Source: Streptomyces sp. HB132 (lineage in GTDB: Bacteria; Actinomycetota; Actinomycetes; Streptomycetales; Streptomycetaceae). Taken from it: a stretch of DNA of 64,000 bases. The stretch spans positions 1-64,000 of the forward strand of contig NZ_JAFBGA010000015.1 in NCBI RefSeq assembly GCF_016909575.1. Reading direction: 5' to 3'. Within the stretch, counting starts at the first letter, position 1; every line of letters starts with the position of its first letter. The notes under the pieces are model-generated. The model did no database searches. It saw only the letters and a program-made list of their open reading frames with translations, and was not told where the DNA came from. Positions 8,166-15,561 of the stretch are shown piece by piece. The translations under genes and the position numbers were made by a program.

Positions 8166-8900
8166 ATGCGTCAATTGCTGCTTCTCGCACCGCTGTTGCT
8201 GGTCACCGTCGGCTGCGGAGTCGTGCAGTCCTCCGAGGGTGAGGCGACGGACGAAGCGCGGGGTGTGGCCACGACCGTGGGCGAACGTCTCCACGGCCAG
8301 CGTCCGCGCACGGCGGAGGAGGTGGGGCGCTTCGCATCCGGCATCGACGGGGTGGAGGTGATGCGGGTGACGGGCAACTCCACTCATGACGGGGACGGCA
8401 TCGACGTGGTCGTCCGCACATCCGGTTCGGCGTACAACGGATGGTTCGACGTGGAGGAGATCACCGTGCTGCGCTGTTTCGCGGTGCGGGTGTCGCCCAG
8501 GTCGGAATGGCGTGAGGAGCCCGATGACGTCGACTGCCCTGACAGCCGTCCGCTGACCTTCGCCCCGCCGCCCGAACCGCCCCGACTGCCGTACGAGGAG
8601 CTCCGTACGAAGCTTCCCCGGGTGCCTGAGAGCGGCCAGGTGGACGAGGCCGAGGTGCGCCGCAGGGTCGCCGCCCTGGACATGGATCCGGCGATCCGTA
8701 CCGAGGTGAAGGCGGACGGCGGCCGGGTCGGCGTCCTGCTGTCGGTGAAGGGCAACGGCTACGACCCGCAGGACTGCCTCCTTGGCCGCGTGGCTCCCGG
8801 CGCCACCAAGGTGTGGGTGCCGGCCCGGATCCAGCGGATGCCCGGAGAGGGTGGCTGCACCATCGCCAACGCCCTGGACCCGCTGCCGCCACCGCACTGA
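8166..8900 (+). CDS. Putative lipoprotein, function unknown
   Basis: This 244-aa protein begins with a lipoprotein signal (MRQLLLLAPLLLVTVGC) with lipidation at C17. The mature part is hydrophilic, without transmembrane segments or a motif I recognise. A Pro-rich linker (FAPPPEPPRLPY) near the middle separates two alpha/beta-like halves, and three further Cys could form disulfides. The ATG at 8166 follows GGAAGGGTGG. It faces the sigma-factor gene with only 28 nt between stops. It is exported and membrane-anchored, but its role is unknown. Confidence 0.7.
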   Translation: MRQLLLLAPLLLVTVGCGVVQSSEGEATDEARGVATTVGERLHGQRPRTAEEVGRFASGIDGVEVMRVTGNSTHDGDGIDVVVRTSGSAYNGWFDVEEITVLRCFAVRVSPRSEWREEPDDVDCPDSRPLTFAPPPEPPRLPYEELRTKLPRVPESGQVDEAEVRRRVAALDMDPAIRTEVKADGGRVGVLLSVKGNGYDPQDCLLGRVAPGATKVWVPARIQRMPGEGGCTIANALDPLPPPH

Positions 8901-8928
8901 TCGCGGACCGGAGCACGGGGCGGCCCGG

Positions 8929-9987
8929 TCATCCGTGGGTCAGCCCGTCGGGCAGGTCGACTGTGCCGTCGACACCGACGGTGGTGACGGCGGACGGTGC
9001 CGAGTGCGCCTCCCGACGACGGACGTCCGACGCGTCGACCGGCAGTGCCGGTATCGACGTGGAGGCGGCCACCGACGGCAGCGCGGGCGCCGCGCGGCCG
9101 GATCCGATCGATATCTCCACGGCCACCGTGTCCAACTGCCCGTCGGTGCTCGGAGGCACCCTCGGGACGGGCCGGGAGGTGTCCTGGCGCGCCCGGTCGA
9201 CGCGACGGGGAACCGGAGAGGGGGTTGCCGCCGGCGGACGTGCCGGAGCCGCACGGGGAGCGGGTATCTCCGCGGCCGGGGCGGCCCGCGGCGCCACGGT
9301 CTCGGGCCCGTCCCCCGGAGACCGGCCGTCCGGCCGGTCGAAGGGTCCGGCAGGGAGCACGAGTCCCGCCACGGCGAGCGTCACCGCCGCCGATGTCACC
9401 CCGGCGGACTGGGTGACACCCGTACGAGGAAATCTGCGTGCGCACATCCACACGGTCGCGGCCAGTGTGAGGCTGCCGGCCAGGACGTCACGCAGCGACC
9501 GTCTGGCTCGGGCCAGCAGTGACTCGGTCGCCCGGTAGCTCAGCCCCATGGTCCGGGCGACCTGTCCGACGTCGAGGTCCTGTGCCTGGAGCCGCAGCGC
9601 ATGCGCCTGGCGTGCGGGCAGCAGTTCAGCACTGCGGTCGGCCAGCCATTCGGCCTCCGCGCGGTCGCATGCCCTCTCCTCCACCGGGAACGGCTCGACC
9701 GGAGCGGCGGAGAGGCTCCTGCTCAACTCGCGGTCGCGGGCGACCTGACGGTGCCGTTCGGCGCATGCGCGTACCGTCGCGGTCCTGAGCCATGAACGCA
9801 CCCGACCGTAGTGGACGTCGGGGTTCTCGACCGCGCGGATCATCGCTTCCTGCACGGCGTCCTCGGCCTCTTCGGCACTCGAGGAGCGACTGTGCGCGAT
9901 CTCCAGCAGTTCGTCCCGGTGACTCCAGATGAGCTCCCACCGGTTGCCCGGGCCACCCGGACGGCGAGCGGTGGACGGGTCGCTCAC
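8929..9987 (-). CDS. ECF-type RNA polymerase sigma factor with membrane/Pro-Ala C-terminal extension
   Basis: The first about 165 residues form a sigma-70 group 4 (ECF) factor. Region 2 is around 25-85 (EEAEDAVQEAMIRAVENP) and region 4 around 115-165 (RQAHALRLQAQDLDVGQVARTMGLSYRATESLLARARRSL). A hydrophobic stretch (about 167-185), a second one (196-213) and about 140 residues of Pro/Ala/Arg-rich, probably disordered sequence follow. This is about 190 residues longer than a typical ECF factor and could tether the sigma factor to the membrane instead of a separate anti-sigma factor, which is not seen nearby. The GTG start at 9987 has AGAGG upstream. The peptide gene at 10108-10329 lies just upstream on the same strand and may be its target or operon partner. 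Confidence 0.8.
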   Translation of the reverse strand: MSDPSTARRPGGPGNRWELIWSHRDELLEIAHSRSSSAEEAEDAVQEAMIRAVENPDVHYGRVRSWLRTATVRACAERHRQVARDRELSRSLSAAPVEPFPVEERACDRAEAEWLADRSAELLPARQAHALRLQAQDLDVGQVARTMGLSYRATESLLARARRSLRDVLAGSLTLAATVWMCARRFPRTGVTQSAGVTSAAVTLAVAGLVLPAGPFDRPDGRSPGDGPETVAPRAAPAAEIPAPRAAPARPPAATPSPVPRRVDRARQDTSRPVPRVPPSTDGQLDTVAVEISIGSGRAAPALPSVAASTSIPALPVDASDVRRREAHSAPSAVTTVGVDGTVDLPDGLTHG

Positions 9988-10053
9988 GTTCGAAGCCTCT
10001 GGTCCGTGGGTTTCAGGTCCGGTGTTGCCTGGACCATGGTGCCTGACGGCCCC

Positions 10054-10091
10054 TATGCCCCGCGACCCGGCAGGTCGGGTTCCGGGGCATA
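10054..10091 (-). terminator. Hairpin between peptide gene and sigma-factor gene
   Basis: TATGCCCCG (10054-10062) pairs perfectly with CGGGGCATA (10083-10091), with a smaller internal ACCCG/CGGGT stem. It sits 17 nt after the peptide stop and could act as terminator or attenuator, letting the peptide be made in excess of the sigma factor. Confidence 0.55.
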
Positions 10092-10107
10092 CGGGCTCAG
10101 CGCCGGA

Positions 10108-10329
10108 TCAGACCGAGAGCGTGGCGGCGGAGCCGAGACCGGCGACACCCAGCACGTTGCCGCCGACGGCGCCCGAGACGCTGCCGGAGAGCAGGTCGGC
10201 GTCGAGCCCACCCACGACGCCACCGACGAGGGGCGCCTCGACGGAAGCAGCGCCGGCGAGGCCGCCGGACACGACGTCCAGGTCCGCGTCGGAGATTTCC
10301 TGGGTCTGAATCTGGGGGGCGGAGCTCAT
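10108..10329 (-). CDS. Small Gly-Gly leader peptide (RiPP/bacteriocin-precursor-like)
   Basis: This is a 73-aa peptide. Residues 1-23 look like a double-glycine leader: an acidic helix EISDADLDVVSGG ending in GG at 22-23, the pattern cut by C39-type peptidases and seen in lanthipeptide and class II bacteriocin precursors. The 50-residue remainder is very Gly/Ala/Val/Leu-rich (PLVGGVVGGLDADLLSGSV), with no Cys and few Ser/Thr. That argues against classical lanthionine rings and for a hydrophobic, membrane-active or signalling peptide. The ATG at 10329 has AAGGGA 9 nt upstream; an in-frame ATG nine bases earlier overlaps that site. No modification enzyme or C39 transporter is adjacent. It is followed by a hairpin, then the sigma-factor gene. 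Confidence 0.6.
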   Translation of the reverse strand: MSSAPQIQTQEISDADLDVVSGGLAGAASVEAPLVGGVVGGLDADLLSGSVSGAVGGNVLGVAGLGSAATLSV

Positions 10330-10338
10330 GATGTGCAT

Positions 10339-10908
10339 TCCCTTCGCATTAATTCCGAATGGCTCGGGCCAAATCCGCAGTGGGGATCGGCACGTGCCGC
10401 TTTCACGGTCACCGGAGCGATTTCACGGTTCGCCCGGAGGCGTCGAATTTCCCTGCGGCTTCCGCGATGTGAGGGATGTAAGCACGCGAGGCCGTGACGA
10501 AGCCACCCTCCACCGCTTTCACGCATGGCATTTCGACATCGAGGGGCCGACGCGGTCACATTGCTTCCCGGACCGGTACAGCTTCTTCACTCGACCGACC
10601 GACGGACGTTCCGTGGGCCGCATTCTTGATCCGCCGCGAAAAGGGACATAGTCGGCCGCGGACATGATGTATACGGTCCGCCCCCGGAGAACCTTCGGGT
10701 GCGCCTCGCCGCCTGCGGACACCGTGTGCAGATCCGCCGCAGACACCCCCGGGCCCGCCCATCGGGAAGCTCAGCCGGTGCGGGTGCGACCGGGGATCTG
10801 GGATGCTGCCGATGCCGTCGCGTGTCCGCCGGAGGCACGAAGCGCCGGCCCGCCGGACGACCTTCCTGGAGAAGTCATGACGCGTACAGCAACCGCCGAG
10901 GTGGGGAC
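10339..10908. other. Intergenic region upstream of peptide and SMI1-like genes
   Basis: This 570-nt divergent interval has lower GC than its surroundings in its left part and contains no gene with a convincing start or family. A 6-bp inverted repeat (GCGGAC at 10658-10663, GTCCGC at 10676-10681) surrounds an AT-rich core, ATGATGTATACG. It may be promoter DNA, but I cannot assign it. Confidence 0.4.
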
Positions 10909-11787
10909 GTGACCGGTCCGCACAGCTCCGTCGCCCGGGTGATCGAACGCGTGCGCCCTCCCGTGACCGCGGTGGACGGGTACGGCGACTGGGGGGAGGC
11001 CGAGCGCGCCCTGGGCACCCCGCTGCCCGAGGACTTCAAACAACTGGTCACGACGTACGGGCGCGGGGACTTCTGGGGCGCGCTGTGCCTGTGCACCCCG
11101 TTCGGTGACGACAACCCGGTCCCGCTCAGGGGGGAACTCCTGGAGGACTACGGTCCGCTGCGCGACGACTCGCCCGACCAGTACCCCTACCCCCTCTTCC
11201 CGGAGCCCGGCGGGCTGCTCGCCTGGGCGGTGACGGAGAGCGCGGCGCACGTGTGCTGGCTGACGGAAGGGCCTCCGGAGTCCTGGCCCGTGGTGATCTG
11301 GTCGCGGGACGACGACTACGAGCGGTTCGACTGCGGGGCCGGCGCGTTCCTCGACGGGGTGACGAGCCGCGGCATCACCTCCGAGCTCCTGCACCACGAC
11401 CCGGAGATCGCCCCCTGGTTCGACCCCGCGATCGAACTCGACCACGTCTACGTCCGGCTGGGCGAGGGGCCCCGCCCCTACGAGGAGCGCCTGCGGATCC
11501 TGCGCGACGCGTTCGCCCCCACGTCCGACCGGGGTGACTACGAGTACAACGGTCAGCGGCAGGACCACTTCGCCGTCGACGGCACCGGCTGGCTCATGAC
11601 GTACGAGTGCGCCTACGGTCATCAGCTCCGGGTCGCGTTCCCGCCCGCCGACAGTGCGGACGCCCGCCGCGCCGTGCTGGCGGCGGTGGATCTGATGGGG
11701 TGCCCCGTGCTGTCGGCGGACACCGTGCACGGCACCTCGTCGTGGGGCTCCGAGGCCGGACCGGCGGACGGGTCTCCGTCGCGGTGA
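10909..11787 (+). CDS. SMI1/KNR4-like protein
   Basis: This 292-aa soluble protein has a segment LGTPLPEDFKQLVTTYGRGDFWGALCLCTPF (about residues 33-63) with the pattern of the SMI1/KNR4 fold: L-P-x-D-[FY] followed by an aromatic/Gly stretch. Many bacterial members are immunity proteins that bind and neutralise polymorphic toxins; others are cytosolic scaffolds. A C-terminal portion (LRIRDAFAPT region onward) may be a separate small domain. The GTG at 10909 has GAGGTGG upstream; a longer in-frame start from 10699 has no better site and no conserved sequence. No toxin gene is adjacent, so an immunity role is only inferred. Confidence 0.6.
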   Translation: MTGPHSSVARVIERVRPPVTAVDGYGDWGEAERALGTPLPEDFKQLVTTYGRGDFWGALCLCTPFGDDNPVPLRGELLEDYGPLRDDSPDQYPYPLFPEPGGLLAWAVTESAAHVCWLTEGPPESWPVVIWSRDDDYERFDCGAGAFLDGVTSRGITSELLHHDPEIAPWFDPAIELDHVYVRLGEGPRPYEERLRILRDAFAPTSDRGDYEYNGQRQDHFAVDGTGWLMTYECAYGHQLRVAFPPADSADARRAVLAAVDLMGCPVLSADTVHGTSSWGSEAGPADGSPSR

Positions 11788-11812
11788 ACCCGCGGCCCGG
11801 CCGCGGCCGGTC

Positions 11813-12265
11813 TCACCGCTGCGCCCGCGTGAACGCCGGATCGTGCAGATCGAGATGGAGCAGATTCCCCCAGTCATTGGTGAAGACCGCTCGCGCCCCC
11901 TCGTGACGCACGCCCACGAACGGGTTCGACAACCACATGGCGAGGACCCACACCAGGGTGCGGTCGGCGTCGAGGCGGGCGAGGTAGCCGATGTTGCCCA
12001 TCCCGCTGCCGCCGCCCGACATCCAGCCGGATCCGTCGGGCAGCGGGTGCTCGAAGCCGGGGTCCGCTTCCGTGGAGCCTTCGGCCTCGACGGCCTCGGC
12101 CACGTCGAACGGTCCTCCGAGGCGGAAGGGAACGGGCTGCCCGGCCTCCGGGTGGTAGGCCCCCGGGCCCTCCACATACACCTCCAGGCCGGTGTCGTCC
12201 GGTCGGTAGAGCCCGTCCCGGACAGGGAACTCGCCTGCCATCCAGAGGCGTTCGACCACTCCCAT
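11813..12265 (-). CDS. Conserved-looking hypothetical protein
   Basis: I do not recognise this 150-aa protein. It is acidic with many aromatic residues, lacks a signal peptide and membrane segments, and has a Gly/Ser loop in the middle (SGWMSGGGSGMGN). The ATG at 12265 follows GGAAGG by 8 nt. It converges on the SMI1-like gene with 25 nt between stops. That neighbour pattern would suit a small immunity or effector-binding protein, but nothing in the sequence proves it. Confidence 0.55.
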   Translation of the reverse strand: MGVVERLWMAGEFPVRDGLYRPDDTGLEVYVEGPGAYHPEAGQPVPFRLGGPFDVAEAVEAEGSTEADPGFEHPLPDGSGWMSGGGSGMGNIGYLARLDADRTLVWVLAMWLSNPFVGVRHEGARAVFTNDWGNLLHLDLHDPAFTRAQR

Positions 12266-12501
12266 CCGCCTCACCTTCCCTTCGTCGCGCCCGAAACGTG
12301 TTGCGTAGGCCCTCATCCTGCGACAGATCACCGTGCGGGAGATGCCGGGTCCCCCGCGTGCGGCCAGGAGTTCTTCACCGTCCCGCCCCCGCCAGGGCCG
12401 GGGCGCGATGCCGTTCCTCCCGTACGGCACTTCGTCGAATGCCTGTCGAATCTCTGTACGCGCGTCCGCGTACCGGTGTACGGTCTCGGGCCGATGGACC
12501 T

Positions 12502-12515
12502 TGGGAGCGCTCCCA
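12502..12515. promoter_or_regulatory. CebR operator TGGGAGCGCTCCCA upstream of cellulase
   Basis: This perfect 14-bp palindrome is identical to the CebR/CelR binding site that controls cellulase and cello-oligosaccharide uptake genes in Streptomyces and Thermobifida. It lies 33 nt before the cellulase start, where bound repressor would block transcription. cebR itself is not in the window. Confidence 0.9.
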
Positions 12516-12548
12516 CATCTGATTCCGCTTCGCACGAGGAGGAACACC

Positions 12549-13919
12549 ATGAAACGCCTGTTCGCCTTACTGGCGACCTTCGCGACCGTCCTGGGTCTGA
12601 CGGCGGCGTTCGGACCCCAAGCCGCGGCCGCCACGGGCTGCAAGGTCGAGTACACGGTCGCCAGCCAGTGGCAGGGAGGCTTCCAGGCCGGAGTGAAGGT
12701 CACCAACCTGGGAGCCCCTGTCAGCGGATGGACGCTCCGGTTCGCCATGCCGGACGCCGGACAGAAGGTCGCCCAGGGCTGGAACGCGACCTGGTCGCAG
12801 TCCGGTTCGGCGGTCACCGCCGTCGGCGTCGACTGGAACCGCACCCTGGCCACCGGCGCGGTCGCCGACCTGGGCTTCTCCGGTACCTTCACGGGCGCCA
12901 ACCCGAAGCCCACGGCGTTCACGCTCAACGGCGTCGCCTGTACGGGATCCGTCGACGAGCCCACCCCCGACCCGGTCGCAGGCACCCCCGTGGAGGTCAA
13001 CGGCTCGCTCCACGTCTGCGGCGTGAACCTGTGCAACCGGTTCGACCGCCCCGTCCAGCTGCGGGGCATGAGCACGCACGGCATCCAGTGGTTCGACCAG
13101 TGCTACGACGCCGCGTCCCTGGACGCGCTGGCGAACGACTGGAAGTCCGACCTGCTGCGTATCTCCATGTACGTGCAGGAGGACGGCTACGAGACCGACC
13201 CGGCGGGCTTCACCAGCCGTGTGAACCGTCTCGTCGACATGGCCGAGGCCCGGGGCATGTACGCGTTGATCGACTTCCACACCCTGACGCCGGGTGATCC
13301 GAACTACAACCTCGACCGCGCCAAGACGTTCTTCGCGTCCGTCGCCGCGCGCAACGCCGGCAAGAAGAACGTGATCTACGAGATCGCCAACGAGCCCAAC
13401 GGCGTGAGCTGGCCGGCCATCAAGAGCTACGCCGAGCAGGTCATCCCGGTGATCCGGGCGGCCGACCCGGACGCCGTCGTCATCGTCGGCACCCGCGGCT
13501 GGTCCTCGCTGGGCGTCTCGGACGGCTCGAACGAGAGCGAGGTCGTCAACAACCCGGTCGCCGCCGCCAACATCATGTACGCGTTCCACTTCTACGCCGC
13601 GAGCCACAAGGACTCCTACCGCTCCACGCTCAGCCGGGCGGCCTCGCGACTCCCCCTCTTCGTGACCGAGTTCGGGACGGTGAGCGCCACCGGCGGCGGG
13701 GCGATGGACGTGGCGAGCACCACGGCGTGGCTGGACCTGCTCGACCAGCTGAAGATCAGCTACGCGAACTGGACCTACTCCGACGCCCCCGAGAGCAGTG
13801 CCGCGTTCCGTCCCGGCACCTGCGGCGGCGGCGACTACAGCAGCAGTGGTGTGCTGACGGAATCCGGGGCGCTGCTGAAGAACCGCATCAGTACGCCCGA
13901 CAGTTTCCCCACCGGCTGA
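12549..13919 (+). CDS. Secreted endoglucanase, CBM2-GH5
   Basis: This 456-aa secreted cellulase has a Sec signal peptide (1-28), a family 2 carbohydrate-binding module (about 30-132, bounded by C31 and C131 with exposed Trp residues) and a short DEPTPDP linker. A GH5 catalytic domain follows (about 145-456) with the acid/base in NEPNG (E282) and the nucleophile in VTEFGT (E374). It should hydrolyse beta-1,4-glucan outside the cell. AGGAGG lies 6 nt before the ATG at 12549. Codon 7 is TTA (12567-12569), so full expression probably needs the bldA tRNA. With the CebR box at 12502-12515, this predicts control both by cellobiose and by development. A hairpin terminator follows. Confidence 0.93.
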   Translation: MKRLFALLATFATVLGLTAAFGPQAAAATGCKVEYTVASQWQGGFQAGVKVTNLGAPVSGWTLRFAMPDAGQKVAQGWNATWSQSGSAVTAVGVDWNRTLATGAVADLGFSGTFTGANPKPTAFTLNGVACTGSVDEPTPDPVAGTPVEVNGSLHVCGVNLCNRFDRPVQLRGMSTHGIQWFDQCYDAASLDALANDWKSDLLRISMYVQEDGYETDPAGFTSRVNRLVDMAEARGMYALIDFHTLTPGDPNYNLDRAKTFFASVAARNAGKKNVIYEIANEPNGVSWPAIKSYAEQVIPVIRAADPDAVVIVGTRGWSSLGVSDGSNESEVVNNPVAAANIMYAFHFYAASHKDSYRSTLSRAASRLPLFVTEFGTVSATGGGAMDVASTTAWLDLLDQLKISYANWTYSDAPESSAAFRPGTCGGGDYSSSGVLTESGALLKNRISTPDSFPTG

Positions 13920-14240
13920 CCTCCGTCGGGGCTCCGGCAGGTCCGGAGCCCCGACGGCTCTCTCGCGACGCGTCCGGCCGGCAGGTCGAGCGCACGGCGA
14001 ACGGGCCGACAACGGCCGCACGTCACGGACCCTGACGGCGCGCGCGCCCGGACGGCATCGGACATCTCCGCGAGCCTCCCGCGCACCCGATCACGCCGCC
14101 CGGGACTGCGCAACGGCGCGGCACTCGCCGATGCGTCCCGCGGTTCCCGGCGCGGGATGCGCGGGCCCCGGCCGGGCCTTCCGGGGCGGATGACATAGTG
14201 ATCCTCATCGCGACGGTCGAGTTGGGGGAGAACCGGGCCT
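13920..14240. other. Intergenic region after cellulase
   Basis: This 321-nt stretch contains the cellulase terminator, listed separately, and GC-rich sequence with no supportable gene. The GGGGGAG ribosome binding site of the downstream wall hydrolase is at its right edge. Confidence 0.5.
13925..13955 (+). terminator. Cellulase terminator
   Basis: A perfect 13-bp stem (GTCGGGGCTCCGG and its complement) with a 5-nt loop begins 5 nt after the stop codon. Confidence 0.85.
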
Positions 14241-15455
14241 GTGAAGATCGCTCGCTGGATGGTGCCTGTCATCGTCGGGGTCGTGGTGACGCCGTTATCC
14301 ATCGGAGTCGGGGGCCTTCTGCTCGGGACCTTCGACGACAGCGAGACGGCCGGCGGGGAGGTGCCCGCGCCGATGAGCACCGAGTTGAAGGCGGGCGACG
14401 TGGGGGTCCCCGTCGTCTACGCGAAACTCATACGCGACGCCGCGGCCGACTGCGACGAGAAGCTCCTCACCGCGCCCGTGCTGGCCGCCCAGTTGAAGCG
14501 GGAGAGCAACTTCAACCCGAGGGCCAGGTCCGTGGCCGCCGACGAGCCGGTCGGCGACGAGGGCTCGCTGACGGATCCACGGAGCGAGGAACAGCGGGCA
14601 GAGGACGGGGACCCGGCAGAAGACGGCCTCACCGGTGAGGACTCTGCCACCGGCTCCGCAAACGCCTCCTCGGGCGGGGAACTGCCCGACGTGGCACAGG
14701 CCGAACGCCCCGTCACCAGGGGCATCGCGCAGTTCTCCGACGCCGACTGGGCGGCCGCGGGCATCGACGGCAACAACGACGGCGTCAAGGACGTGCTGGA
14801 CCCGGCGGACGCCATACCGGCGCAGGGCAGGAAGATGTGCGAACTCCTGCGGACCGCGAAGCAGCACCCGGGCTACCGGGGCGCCCCCCTCGAACTGGCA
14901 CTGGCCGGCTACCGCGTGAGCTGGAAGACGGTCGAGGAGTACGGCGGTGTGCCGCGGGCGAGCGGGGCGGACGGGGAGACGTACGAGTACGTCGAGGCCG
15001 TCATGAAGTCCTACCCGAAGATGGTCGTCCCGGTCGGCGGGGCCGTGTCCGGCGGCTGGACCCTTCCCGTCGAGGGCCCGGCCGGCACCCCGTACCACCA
15101 GCGTGGCTCGTCCTGGTCCACCGGTCTGCACACCGGGGTCGACTTCGTGGTCCCCACCGGGACGCCGGTCAAGGCCATCGGCCCCGGCGAGGTCGTCACC
15201 GCCGGGGCGGGCGGGGACTACGGCAACCAGGTCGTGATCCGCCACGAGGACGGTACGTTCAGCCAGTACGCCCACCTCTCCGAGGTGAAGGCAGTCGTCG
15301 GCCAGAGCGTCCAGGGCGGCACGCTCATCGGCTGGTCCGGAGAGACCGGCAACGCCTCGGGGCCGCATCTGCACTTCGAGATCCGCACGGGGCCCGCGTT
15401 CGGGTCCGACCTCTCCCCCGTGCCGTATCTGCGCGCCAAGGATCTGATCCTGTGA
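14241..15455 (+). CDS. Membrane-anchored transglycosylase-like/M23 peptidase wall hydrolase
   Basis: This 404-aa bifunctional cell-wall enzyme has an N-terminal membrane segment (5-30) followed by a lytic-transglycosylase-like domain. The likely catalytic E88 is in AAQLKRESNFNPRA, and RGIAQF (160-165) lies beyond an acidic Gly/Glu/Asp insert of about 55 residues. A LytM/M23 zinc endopeptidase (about 270-400) follows with ligands H297 and D301 (GLHTGVD) and H345, H376 and H378 (GPHLHFE). It should cut glycan strands and peptide crosslinks. The GTG at 14241 follows GGGGGAG. Codon 19 is TTA (14295-14297), implying bldA-dependent expression at differentiation. It ends at the terminator facing the CIS operon. 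Confidence 0.87.
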   Translation: MKIARWMVPVIVGVVVTPLSIGVGGLLLGTFDDSETAGGEVPAPMSTELKAGDVGVPVVYAKLIRDAAADCDEKLLTAPVLAAQLKRESNFNPRARSVAADEPVGDEGSLTDPRSEEQRAEDGDPAEDGLTGEDSATGSANASSGGELPDVAQAERPVTRGIAQFSDADWAAAGIDGNNDGVKDVLDPADAIPAQGRKMCELLRTAKQHPGYRGAPLELALAGYRVSWKTVEEYGGVPRASGADGETYEYVEAVMKSYPKMVVPVGGAVSGGWTLPVEGPAGTPYHQRGSSWSTGLHTGVDFVVPTGTPVKAIGPGEVVTAGAGGDYGNQVVIRHEDGTFSQYAHLSEVKAVVGQSVQGGTLIGWSGETGNASGPHLHFEIRTGPAFGSDLSPVPYLRAKDLIL

Positions 15456-15493
15456 GGACGTCCCGGCCGTGAGCGCCTGAGGGACACACGGCC

Positions 15494-15534
15494 GCCCCCT
15501 CGACGCGACGCTCCGGGGAGCCGGTCGAGGGGGC
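15494..15534. terminator. Bidirectional terminator at the distal end of the CIS operon
   Basis: A perfect 11-bp stem (GCCCCCTCGAC and its complement at 15524-15534) lies between the convergent M23 gene and the last gene of the CIS operon. Confidence 0.75.
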
Positions 15535-15561
15535 GGGACCCCGCGGATGACGGGACAGACC

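Noticed and set aside
10519..10746. 75-codon minus-strand frame in the peptide/SMI1 intergenic region
   Set aside because: No ribosome binding site, no recognisable family, and overlaps equally good frames on both strands.
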